From Progne subis subis (lineage: Eukaryota; Chordata; Aves; Passeriformes; Hirundinidae), in contig JAKJHU010000023.1 of the NCBI GenBank assembly GCA_022316685.1, forward strand, positions 3,149,192 through 3,213,191: a DNA stretch of 64,000 nucleotides. The letters run 5' to 3'. Position numbers and translations under genes: made by a program. This document shows, one piece after another, positions 55,515 through 64,000 of this stretch. Positions within the stretch are counted from its first letter, which is position 1, and each line of letters begins with the position of its first letter. A model generated the notes under the pieces. It saw nothing but the letters and a program-made list of their open reading frames with translations, had not been told where the DNA came from and ran no database searches.

Positions 55515-57509
55515 AAGCTGCAAAGGCAATGATTCCAGTCTCAGCTGTACAGTGCTTTCCCATAGATATTTTCCAAGTTACAAACTCACAAAAAACACAT
55601 CTAGATTCCACAGTCAGACTACTGATCTGTACCTCATAGAAGTAATGCTGCTGAAGACAACTGAAAGCTTAAAGATGCTCTTTTTCTAAAAATTGGCAAG
55701 ATCTACCTCTGAACAACCTTAGTGAACAACCCCTCCCCAAAAAAACTAAGAAGGAAGAAGACTAAAAAAGCTGAAAGAAGCCATCTGAAATGCTAATGCT
55801 GAGGAAACACGGATGACTATAACAGGAAACGACATAGAATGTCAAGGAAACATTCTAGGCAAATAAATTAGTTTTCCCATTACCAGTGATACTATCCAAA
55901 TGAAAATATTTGGTAACATTTAGTAATAGTACATTTGCTTTGTAAGTCTAGCACCTTTTTTCTTAAAGTATGTTCAGAGAAACCAGTGGCCTGTCAGCAA
56001 ATTTTAGACATCACTTAATTGGTGCACTGTAGCAGTTCACTCCTATTGCAAAGCCAATAAAACCAAAGGCTTTATCATGCTTGGGTCTGTGGAAAAGGTA
56101 AAGCAAAAAGTACAATAATCTAGATTTTGGACAACTTGTATTTGGAAAACAAGACTTACTTGAGGCAGGTAGCCCATCAGTGCTTTAGATAACTTTATAG
56201 GAAAGTGTCTTACAAAAAGCACAAGCCATTTGTAAAGAATATCCCCTCTGAGTCCAATTGTGAGAAACAGAGAGAAAAGACTGTACCTGTGTAAACTGAT
56301 AGGCTTGGACTGATTTCACAGAGAAAACCAATTGCCAAGATCCAGCCCAAAAATAATTTGTTTCTACAAAATCCAAAGCACTCAATGGTATTTGCTTAAA
56401 AAAACAACCAACCAACCAAACAAAAAACACCTTTATGGAAAGAAAATGCAGGTTTTCAAGAATATTTAGTCTTCTCTTGGTAGCAGATACTGGTGGAGAA
56501 TGTACATAATTTTGCTTAAAACCAGCTATTTTCTCTGACTCTCTGTCAAGATTCTCCAGATCACATGAACACGAAAAAGTCTCTGCTTTAGCCCATATGC
56601 AGCAGAGAAGTACCTTTATTTTCTGTAGTGTTTATTTACTCTGCTCTGCTGCACCCACTTTTATTTGGCCCAGCTGAGAAGGTGCTTATTTTTCATTCAA
56701 GAGTCCACATTTAGACAATCTCTAATCCCCTGTCCTTCCTGTGTAAACATCAAGGCCTGGAGGCTTCCTTGCTTTGGAGTCCATACACCACTTGGAGGAC
56801 ACGGGTCACAGTAAAGTAAGTATCTCAGAGGAGAGATTCATGGAGAAGCAGAGCCTGAAGGGATAATGAGAATGAACGGAACAACACGGCATCAGAAAGA
56901 TGGGCCATGTGGAATTATTAGTGGGAGTGGATCCATGGGGGATCCCACTGGGTGCTGCAGCAGCACCAGCCTCAGGGACCCTGACAGAGCCTTGTTTGCA
57001 ACCCTCACAGAGCACCCATTTGGGCAGGGACGTGTCCGATTCTCCCTCCCCGCACGGCAGCACTAAGTTCACTTGGCACACAAGGCGTCGCTCCTTAGTG
57101 CAGGCATACACAAAAAAGTGCTCGATGCCATTAGCGATGTCACCTTTTTGGACCAATTCAGCGCTCCTTTCTTCACCAAAGCACCTTTCTCTCTGCTCCC
57201 CCAGTTCTCTGGGGTGCTTGTGGAGGCAGCGGGGCCGCTTGTCATTTCTCGGTGGGGTCCCGCGGGGGCGGGAGCTGCTCCCGGACGGTGGCAAAACGAC
57301 GAGAGCGGCAGGAGCTGCCCTGCCCTGCCCTGTTCGAAGCATCCCGGCACAACATCCGCCGGGACTCGGAAAGAGGGGCCGGGAAGGGACATCCCGAGAG
57401 GCGAGGGGAGTGCAATTTGCGCTCATCACGCCGCAGCCTGCGGGCAGAGGCGGCCGGCTCCCCGGCTATCGCTGTCTCGGGAAAGGAGAAGGAGGGCTTG
57501 GTTGTTTGG

Positions 57510-57561
57510 TTTTTTTTTTTTTTTTTTTTTTGTTTTTTTTTTTTTTTTTTTCTTTCCTCTC
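57510..57561. repeat. Interrupted poly-T tract in the NR0B1 promoter region
   Basis: About 50 T residues are interrupted once by G and end about 118 bp before the TATA box. The tract breaks an otherwise GC-rich CpG island. Confidence 0.95.
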
Positions 57562-57608
57562 CCCTCCTCCCCTCCGCCTCTTTTCCAGCCAGTGAAAAGC
57601 GTCTGCCC

Positions 57609-57615
57609 CTTTGAA
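57609..57615 (+). promoter_or_regulatory. Candidate TCF/LEF site (CTTTGAA) in NR0B1 proximal promoter
   Basis: CTTTGAA fits the TCF/LEF consensus CTTTGWW and lies about 65 bp upstream of the TATA box. Mammalian DAX1 is known to respond to WNT/beta-catenin signalling together with SF-1. A 7-bp match is weak evidence on its own. Confidence 0.25.
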
Positions 57616-57638
57616 CCGCCGGTACAGCGCCTGCGGCC

Positions 57639-57668
57639 GCACACACGCGCACAGACACACGCACACGC
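57639..57668. repeat. Alternating purine-pyrimidine (CA/CG) stretch beside the TATA box
   Basis: Near-perfect alternation of CA and CG dinucleotides ends about 10 bp before the TATA box. Such sequence is prone to form Z-DNA. Confidence 0.8.
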
Positions 57669-57678
57669 CCCCGCCGGC

Positions 57679-57686
57679 TATAAATA
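57679..57686 (+). promoter_or_regulatory. NR0B1: TATA box of NR0B1 (TATAAATA)
   Basis: TATAAATA lies 111 bp before the start codon. It predicts transcription starting near 57708-57715 and a 5' UTR of roughly 85 nt without upstream ATGs. This placement is the main reason for rejecting the in-frame ATG at 57611, which would precede the transcription start. Confidence 0.75.
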
Positions 57687-57796
57687 AGTTAAGGAGCCGG
57701 GCGGAGGGCGAGCGGTGCGCGTCTGCCGGCGGGCCCGGGAGGCAGGGACCGCCCCGCCGAGCCTCGCCGGCGGCTCAGCGCGGCCCCGCGGGTGCC

Positions 57797-58358
57797 ATGG
57801 CGTGCGCGGAGCGCTGCTGCCGCTGCTGCGCGGAGGGCCGGCGGCACGGCAGCATCCTCTACAGCATCCTCCGCAGCGAGGAGCGGGCCGTGCCGCCGGC
57901 CGGGCCGGCGCCGCGGGGCTGCCCGTGCGGGTCGCGGCGGAGGGTGGCCCTGCGGAGCCCGCAGGTGGCCTGCAAGGCGGCCTCGGCCGTACTGGTGAAG
58001 ACGCTGCGCTTCGTCCAGAACGTGCCCTGCTTCCAGGAGCTGCCGCTGGAGGAGCAGCTGCTGCTGGTGCGTAGCTGCTGGGCGCCCCTGCTGCTGCTGG
58101 GGCTGGCGCAGGAGCGGGTGCACCTGGAGACGGTGGAGAGCGCGGAGCCCAGCATGCTGCAGCGCATCCTCACCGCCCGGCAGCAGGGCGAGCAGCCGCG
58201 GCCGCCGGCACCGGCACCGGGCCGGCCCCAGCACGGCCCGCACCTGCCCTCGGCCGGCGAGATCCAGGCTATCAAGGGCTTCCTGGCCAAGTGCTGGAGC
58301 CTGGACATCAGCACCAAAGAGTACGCTTACCTCAAGGGGACGGTGCTCTTCAACCCGG
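57797..58358 (+). CDS. NR0B1: NR0B1 coding exon 1 (residues 1-187 plus first base of codon 188)
   Basis: The exon encodes the cysteine/LYSIL module and about the first half of the ligand-binding-like domain, ending ...TVLFNP. It ends at a strong donor, CCCGG|GTGAGT, with GT at 58359. One base of the Asp188 codon (g) stays in this exon and is completed by 'ac' of exon 2. The exon is strongly GC-rich with an almost saturated G/C third codon position, unlike AT-rich exon 2, because it sits inside the CpG island. Confidence 0.95.
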
Positions 58359-60168
58359 GTGAGTGGCCGGGCGGGGCAGCGGGGTCTCTGCCGCAGGGCA
58401 GCGAGGAGGGCGGGGAGAGCCCGCCCGTGTCCCCCAGGGAAGCGGGGCACACCTTCCTCGGCGTGAAAAAGGTGCTGGAGGAGAGGGACGCGGAGCAAGG
58501 TTTCACCTTCTGCGCCTTCCTCAACATAGGGAGGGGGGTCCAGCTGCGGCTCGATCTGGGGTCCTGAGGGCTGGCGCTCTCCGCAGATGCTTTCCACGAA
58601 CAAAGCGAATTCCAGGAGCCTGGCAGTCGGTGAGGGAAGGCTGGGGGTCAGCAGCGGCTCCTTGCTCGTCTCCCTCAGCGGGAGCGGCGGCACCTCCGCT
58701 CCGCGGCCTCAGGGCAGCGGGATCTGCCTGTGCCGTGCCCGGAGAGCAAGGGAAGGCTCAGGGCTCCCAGCAACGAAGTACCGTCGTGGCTTTTGGCATA
58801 GCATTTATGATCGTTTTGGTTTGTTGTTGTTGTTTGGTGGGGTTTTTTTGGTCTTTTGTTTGTTTGTTTGTTTGTTTGTTTTTGGTTTTTTTTGGTTGGT
58901 TGTTTTTTTGCCATCTCTCTTTGCGGAGACTCACTGAAAGGTGGCTGGCAGGCTGGATATAGCACTTCCCAAGTAGGGCAGTACCCTGTGAAAGTGGGAC
59001 CGGGCTCTGCTGGCGCTCCCACTGCCGAGCTGTTAGTTATTGATGGCTGGGTTCCTATAGGGGTACTCTGCATTTATCATCCTGCTAGTGTAGCTTTGCC
59101 TTCTACACAGACAAGTGTACTACAGTCAAGGTGAAGCTTACACAAGTCAAATTTGGAAGCTGGTCTAAGGCAAAAAGATGGAGGCATTGTTCTGGTAGGT
59201 AAAAAATCTCTGAAAGGGTGGTCAAGTATTGGAAAAAGCTGCCCAGAGAAGTGGTTGAATCCCCATCCCTGAAAGTGTTCAAGAATGTGTAGATATGATG
59301 CTCAGGAGTATGGCTTAGTGGTGGACCTGACAGTGTTAGGTTAATGGTTGGACTTGCTGATCTCGGAGGTCTTTCCCATTTAAAATGATTCTGTGGTCAC
59401 ACATAGTCTTAATTCTACACCTTCCATCTTTCAGTATCCCGACTGTGGTTCATTGGGAAACTTCCTGTTGCATGTTGGAGTCTTGCAACTTATAAACTGG
59501 AGTAGAAAGAGTTGTCGAAAGAAGCCTTAAATACAAACAATGCATTTTTGCAGAAGTGAAAAATCAAGAAAGTTATTTTTTTTTGTTGTCTTCCCCACTG
59601 TAGTGGTGTTTTGGAGAGTGTTCTTCAATCTATGTTTTTATAAACTAATTTGTTAAACACTTAAGTGAATGTTGACAAACATCAAGTTTCAGGTTTGTGA
59701 AGAAGAGTATTAAATATCCAGAGCAACAATATGATAAAAATTTGACCTGCCCAATGAAATTTGGTATGTTGACTTTGCATACAAGAAGTCCTCTAGCAAT
59801 TTAATTTGCTTCTTTCCTTGAGTGATAATTATAGTCTGTGAGCTGTTAGGAGTTGTTCTATAAAAATAATGTTGTCTTATAGACAAAAAGTATGTAAACA
59901 AAATAATTTATTTCTCTTTTCAGACCTACCTGGACTGCAGTGTACACAGTACATTGAAGGATTGCAGAGAGAAGCACAACAAGCTCTAAATGAACATGTC
60001 AGACTCATTCACAGAGGTGATGAAGCCAGATTTGCCAAGCTGAATGTTGTTCTCTCCTTGTTAAGATCTATTAATGCTAATGTGGTTGCTGAATTGTTCT
60101 TCAGGCCCATCATTGGAGCAGTGAACATGGATGACATGCTTTTGGAAATGCTTTGTGCAAAATTATAA
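57797..60168 (+). CDS. NR0B1: Orphan nuclear receptor DAX1; CDS = join(57797..58358, 59924..60168), 268 aa
   Basis: DAX1 is a nuclear receptor without a DNA-binding domain. It acts as a corepressor of SF-1 (NR5A1) and related receptors in steroidogenic and gonadal cells. The spliced frame is 807 nt, 268 residues plus stop. Residues 7-25 hold a cysteine cluster followed by GSILYSIL, with an LXXLL-like box (LYSIL, 21-25); this matches one copy of the N-terminal repeat that mammals carry about 3.5 times. The ligand-binding-like domain runs from about residue 56 to the end. It contains [17 protein letters not shown] (79-95), a Pro/Ala-rich loop (133-151), TVLFNP at the exon junction, FFRPIIG (246-252) and the AF-2 helix [10 protein letters not shown] (256-265). 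Human DAX1 is 470 aa, so this is the short non-mammalian form. The start at 57797 lies in a good Kozak context (gccATGg) downstream of a TATA box, with no upstream ATG in between. The AF-2 sequence and cysteine/LYSIL module argue against the paralogue NR0B2 (SHP). Confidence 0.97.
58854..58882. repeat. (TTTG)n repeat in NR0B1 intron
   Basis: About six TTTG units lie within a larger T/G-only stretch (about 58813-58912). Confidence 0.9.
59205..59400 (+). mobile_element. CR1 LINE 3'-end fragment inside NR0B1 intron
   Basis: The sequence carries the hallmark order of an avian CR1 3' end. 'gcccagagaagtggttgaatccccatccctgaaagtgttcaag' type text is followed by a 'gttggacttgctgatct' segment and a 'ggtctttcccattt...atgattctgtg' tail. 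It is divergent and 5'-truncated, as most CR1 copies are. It lies in the sense orientation about 520 bp before exon 2. Confidence 0.85.
59924..60168 (+). CDS. NR0B1: NR0B1 coding exon 2 (residues 188-268, AF-2 helix, stop)
   Basis: The exon begins after a polypyrimidine tract and acceptor (tttctcttttcag, AG at 59922-59923). It restores the frame as Asp-Leu-Pro-Gly-Leu-Gln and ends with TAA at 60166-60168. It encodes the C-terminal helices, including the [17 protein letters not shown] block and the AF-2 end. The two-exon structure with the junction just after FNP is the layout known for vertebrate NR0B1. Confidence 0.95.
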
Positions 60169-60470
60169 TTAAAATTGTAAAGATGTGTAAAATAATGAAA
60201 AGAAGTCCAGTACAGAGGAAGCTCCAGAGCAGGCTAGTGTAAAGTATTGTAAATAAACTAACTTATTGTTTTTACATAGATAGTATTTTTGTATTCCATA
60301 ATAAAATATTCTTCAAGTTCTGAAAGTAATTTTTATTAAACATGGTGGTTTTGGAATAAGGTTATGGTCATCAAAACGAGCTTTAAGGTTGTAAAGAATG
60401 TTCATATCCAAAGTTGACTGGCTATTCTTTTACCATGCCTCTGAATAAAGAACATATTTACTATATTGTA
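60169..60470 (+). other. NR0B1: NR0B1 3' UTR with clustered polyadenylation signals
   Basis: AT-rich sequence after the stop contains AATAAA at 60252-60257, 60300-60305 and 60444-60449, and an ATTAAA near 60335. The first two would give a 3' UTR of roughly 100-160 nt. The end used cannot be decided from sequence. Confidence 0.6.
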
Positions 60471-63400
60471 CTTCCAAGGTGAGTAATCCCTGCTTTTTCA
60501 AAATAAGCACACTGCTATTCTTACTACTTCTCTTGACTTATTTTAGAGTGAAATCTATGAAGTTTATTAAATATTTGCCCAAGGTTTTCTTCCATATGGG
60601 GAAGATGTGTTAGGAGTATTTTGAGGCTTAATGAGCTTTAAAGTAGCTTCATTAGCTCTAATATTTGCAGTAAAACATTCCGTTGAACACATTTTGGGCT
60701 CCAGGAAAATTAAATAAATCTGTCCCCCAAAACAGCAAACAAGCAAAAACTGCCTCTGAAAGTATGCAAAGAGCAAGTGCTGATTAGGGTCAGGAGAACT
60801 AGCAGGGTGGACTCCACACTTTTATTTCATCTAGATAACTGCTAACTGGGACTTCAACAGCCAGATTCTCCAGACTACTTATTCCTATTGAAAAACAAAA
60901 TTATTATGCTGGGCATGGTGTACCACTGGTACATCATCACAGTTTTTCGGTTCATGTGAAGCATTGAGCTTAAGGTTGTTTATTTTATTTTATTTTCTTG
61001 GACTTGATCCTTTCTCCCAAAATCATTGTATTTTCATTGGAAAAATACTTTGTTGTAAAAATGAAATTAAAAAGGGAAACCCAGAGATTTAAGGGGGAGT
61101 TTTCTCATGGTTTTCCTTCCTTTGCATTCAACTTTCTAGTTTTTCCCCAGGGGAATATTGGTGAAGAAATGGAGAGTGAAGTGTGACAGTGTTCCCAAAA
61201 AGGTATCCCTAACTCCATTGTTATTGTTACTAATACATTGTTCAATATCTAATAACAATATTTAATAACAATATATTGTTATTAATATGTTCTTCAGACA
61301 TATATTAACCACTAGCAACAGGTGGTTTTTAAAATACAACTAATTAAGTTGAAGGAGTTACTCTCCTTAACAGGAGGTGTGCAGGGGAGAGAGGAAGGAG
61401 TTTGAAGAGCTTTCTTCTGCTGCCACCTTGCGCAAAGGATAATCACAGCTCCTGCACTAAGGTAAGGAGCAGGGGCACTTTTGTTGGCTTGTACCAACCA
61501 AGATAAAACTTATGAGAAGCAGAAATTGTTTGAGGATTAGCCAAACATTCCTAGGTGTACAAGTTCATTCATAAATATCAGAGATTTGTATTGCCTTGGT
61601 ACTAAGCATCTCCTCATGGAATTTGACCCTGTCACTGAGGAAAAATAACTGAGCAAGAAACAACCCCCATCCCAAAAAGCAATGGTGACCCATAAACGAA
61701 CAGTGCTGTGGTGCTCACATAACTCTGTAGACTTGTGTACAATGAGGAACCCCCCAAAATTCAAAAGAAGAAAAAAATCATAAGTAAGGTAATCTTTACA
61801 ATCAGTCCAGACTTCAGAATCAGTTCAGAGCAGGGTTAGTTTTTATATTAGGTTGATCTTTTTTTATGTACACATATATAGCACACCTATAACAAACATC
61901 TACATGTAAATAATATTTATTTGGCATGTGTAAATATTCTGTGAGTTTATGAGAGCTTTTGAACTTACCTGATATCTCTGTAATGTAAATATGTGTATAT
62001 TTTTCCTCTTTGTAGGGTGCATATGAGCTCACAATAGTTAGCTTTCAAGGATGCCTGACAAAGAAACCTCTTTCCACAAAAGCACAAAGCATGATGCTAA
62101 AACACTTTTAAATAGTGGTTAGTGGCAGATGAGGAATCTTGGGCAAGGACTGAAAAAACTCCCAACAGCCTCAGATTGAAACAGCTTCATCACCACACAG
62201 AATTCATTAATACTCACACTAGTGTTCAGATCTTTTCTGCTAAGTGGCAGAAGAGACTTGTTGGCAGTACCCCTAACAATTAATTGCAATAGCTGAGCCT
62301 TGGTCACAGGCCAATATTTTCAGCTGAACAGTTACCTTGAGACATCTTGGGTCTATTGTGCTACTAAATATTGTAGTTTTCATGGCTCAGGGGTACCTGC
62401 TTACATCCCCAGGTTTGATGTCTCAACAAATTCTATATTCTGCTCAATTTTCTGAAGTTGTCATGAAAAATGTGCACTGCAAATCCATCTTGAACGGTAT
62501 TCTAACATATTTCTCTTGGACCAGCAACACTGTTAGTCATTCAGCTGTTGCCTGTTCTAATGGAAGCAACCGGGAACGGTAAGTAGGAAATCTGAACAGG
62601 AAAACAAATTTATCAAGGTTTTTGCAGAGAACTGGCCAAAACAAAACAAAAAACAACCAAAAAACAGTCTCTTCATAGGCCAGAGGAACAGGAATGACAA
62701 AGCAAGACAGTAAAAACAGATCTGTAGGAGGAACCAAGCTGAGGACTTGGGAGAGAACAGTTGGGTCTGGAATGCATTGGGGAAGGGTCTGGTTTTAGTG
62801 TGGGGACAACGTGCTGAGTAGAAGGAGTTGGAGAGAGATCATAATTCACAAAACAAGCCAGAGACTGAGCAAAAAGGCCACTGTGGGAGGATTCCTCTGT
62901 CAAGCCCAGAAAATTTGCAGAGCAGGGAAGAACCAACCCCAGAAGCTGACACTGAGGAGGACACAGGCATCCTCAGTGACCTGCTGGGACAGGTGACTGT
63001 TCTCTGTCCTGGTGCTGCTGCTGCAGAAGGGGCCATGATGCAGCTGTGCAGGTGTGAAGAGTGAGCTCCTCAGCCTTTGACAGTGCACAGTGTTCACAGA
63101 ATTAAGAGAAACTATTTGGATCTTTGGCCCTGGGTGCTCTACAGCATGTTTTTCTGCTGGATAGAAGTGCTGAGCCTTTTCTGTCCTGTGAAGGATGGGT
63201 GACTCTGGCTCAGATAGCCTCAGATGGCCATGGCCATACTGTGACACATGGGGTGATCTTTCTGGATATCCTGGGCAGCAGGAATAGGACAAAGCACTGG
63301 AGGCCTCAGGGAGGCAGGGTGGAAAGGAAAGTGGCCATCAAAGGATGCTTCTTGGTAATGTAGCATTTACTAGAAGAAGGGGGGCAGGTCAAGGCCTTCC

Positions 63401-64000
63401 CACAGCCTCAGGTAGTGTGTGAAAGCTCTGTTTGTCAGCTGCCTGGGACTCCTGTGCAGGTAAAAGCCTCCATCCCTGCCTGCTGCTGAGCAGGGCTGTG
63501 CTGGGACCACTGTGCTGGGAGCTCTGCACCGGCACGTGCAGCACAGAATATTTCCTCAGTTTCCTAAATGTACCAGTAAAGAATACTTTCCAGATGAGAT
63601 ATTGACAGGGCTTCTGAGGATATTTTAGCATTTTCTCTGTTTGCTCTCTATCCCTGTCATTCCAGGCATGAGTCTCCTAAGGAGTACCGTTTTGTTTTGG
63701 TTTTTTTTTTTCAGCCCTCCAGAGTGTTAGAGACATTTTAACTAAGAGCAGCCTCCCAAGCAATTGAATCCAGCAATCCCCACAGCGAGTGTCAGGCAGA
63801 AGCAGTGCTGTACAAAGAGCCATTCCCACCCACCTCAGAAGAGATTCCCATTGCTCCTGGCCAGGCCTGCTGTTCCAGCAGCCCAGACACCAGCTTCTAA
63901 TCACAAAGCACCATGTGGCAGAGTAGCCTTGCATGTCCTTTTCTCTGAAGAGATCTGAGAGAGGATAATTTAAAAACCAAGTTGCATTTTCAGTTGTATG
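60471..64000. other. Intergenic downstream of NR0B1
   Basis: AT-rich to 62.6 kb, with the palindrome at 61.26 kb. From about 62,700 to 63,600 the sequence becomes GC-richer with several short overlapping frames on both strands. None is recognisable, and no canonical gene structure was found. Confidence 0.55.
61262..61285. repeat. 24-bp perfect palindrome in AT-rich DNA
   Basis: The half-site TTAATAACAATA is directly followed by its complement. A direct copy of the half-site core lies just upstream at 61250-61260, so the locus is a small AT-rich duplication. Confidence 0.85.

Larger units (their letters stand above)
40691..57199. other. Intergenic region upstream of NR0B1
   Basis: Mostly AT-rich non-coding DNA with the GGAT, TTTG and homopolymer repeats listed separately. 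Open frames near 47.2-47.6 kb, 52.6-53.0 kb and elsewhere show no family resemblance. By comparison with mammals this would be the distal 5' side of NR0B1. Confidence 0.55.
57200..58770. promoter_or_regulatory. CpG island spanning NR0B1 promoter, exon 1 and 5' intron
   Basis: There is a sharp change from AT-rich flanks to very GC- and CpG-rich sequence, centred on exon 1 and broken by a long T tract at 57510-57561. Boundaries are estimated by eye. The high GC produces long spurious open frames on both strands, including an antisense frame of 334 codons, none of which resembles a protein. Confidence 0.8.
58359..59923 (+). other. NR0B1: NR0B1 intron 1 (1,565 bp, GT-AG)
   Basis: This is a canonical GT...AG intron between the two coding exons. 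Its first part is still inside the CpG island and stays open in the exon 1 frame to a TGA at 58565-58567. The middle holds a T/G-rich low-complexity stretch with a (TTTG)n run near 58854-58880 and a CR1 LINE 3'-end fragment near 59205-59400. The last 500 bp are AT-rich. Confidence 0.9.

Noticed and set aside
56806..57429. 207-codon minus-strand open frame in the CpG island edge
   Set aside because: No recognisable domain. It is explained by GC-rich composition.
57611..57796. Upstream in-frame ATG extending NR0B1 by 62 residues
   Set aside because: The ATG lies before the TATA box at 57679 and the extension is low-complexity. The ATG at 57797 has a good Kozak context and starts the conserved cysteine module.
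57689..58693. 334-codon antisense open frame opposite NR0B1 exon 1
   Set aside because: It is the complement of GC-rich coding sequence with G/C third positions. It has low-complexity Pro/Arg/Leu composition and no family resemblance.

Overview
The window is 64 kb of vertebrate nuclear DNA, almost certainly from a bird and probably a passerine. The evidence is three 3'-end fragments of CR1-type LINEs, two ancient MIR SINE fragments, several retroviral solo LTRs (three with perfect 6-bp target-site duplications) and a compact bird-like copy of the orphan nuclear receptor gene NR0B1 (DAX1). Base composition is AT-rich with weak GC islands, and no open reading frame outside NR0B1 looks like a real protein. 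No operon, CRISPR array, tRNA or rRNA gene was seen.

Layout. Positions 1-57,200 are a gene desert containing only repeats and non-coding DNA. A CR1 fragment lies near 6.1 kb and a MIR near 10.7 kb. A GC-rich, probably LTR-derived block lies at 12.9-13.75 kb. Solo LTRs follow at 14.47-14.86 kb (+), 19.31-20.04 kb (with a large internal microsatellite), 21.65-22.04 kb (-, same family as the first) and 23.47-24.07 kb (-). Further on are a CR1 fragment at 27.95 kb, a MIR at 40.55 kb and scattered simple repeats. From 57.2 to 60.45 kb lies NR0B1 on the + strand: a CpG island, a TATA box at 57,679, exon 1 (57,797-58,358), a 1,565-bp intron carrying a CR1 fragment, exon 2 (59,924-60,168) and a 3' UTR with several polyadenylation signals. 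The rest, to 64,000, is non-coding, with a modestly GC-rich stretch at 62.8-63.6 kb that I cannot assign.

Function. The only gene I can support is NR0B1, which in vertebrates encodes a DNA-binding-domain-less nuclear receptor that represses SF-1 (NR5A1)-driven transcription in adrenal, gonad, hypothalamus and pituitary. In mammals its 5' side faces TASL/GK and its 3' side faces IL1RAPL1. By inference the 57-kb upstream desert is the TASL/GK-side intergenic region and may hold distal control elements, including a perfect SF-1 half-site at 55,506. I found no previously undescribed biological system. The most checkable points are the promoter architecture of NR0B1, a possible intron-retained isoform, the inverted pair of solo LTRs and a tandem hairpin at 15.46-15.53 kb.
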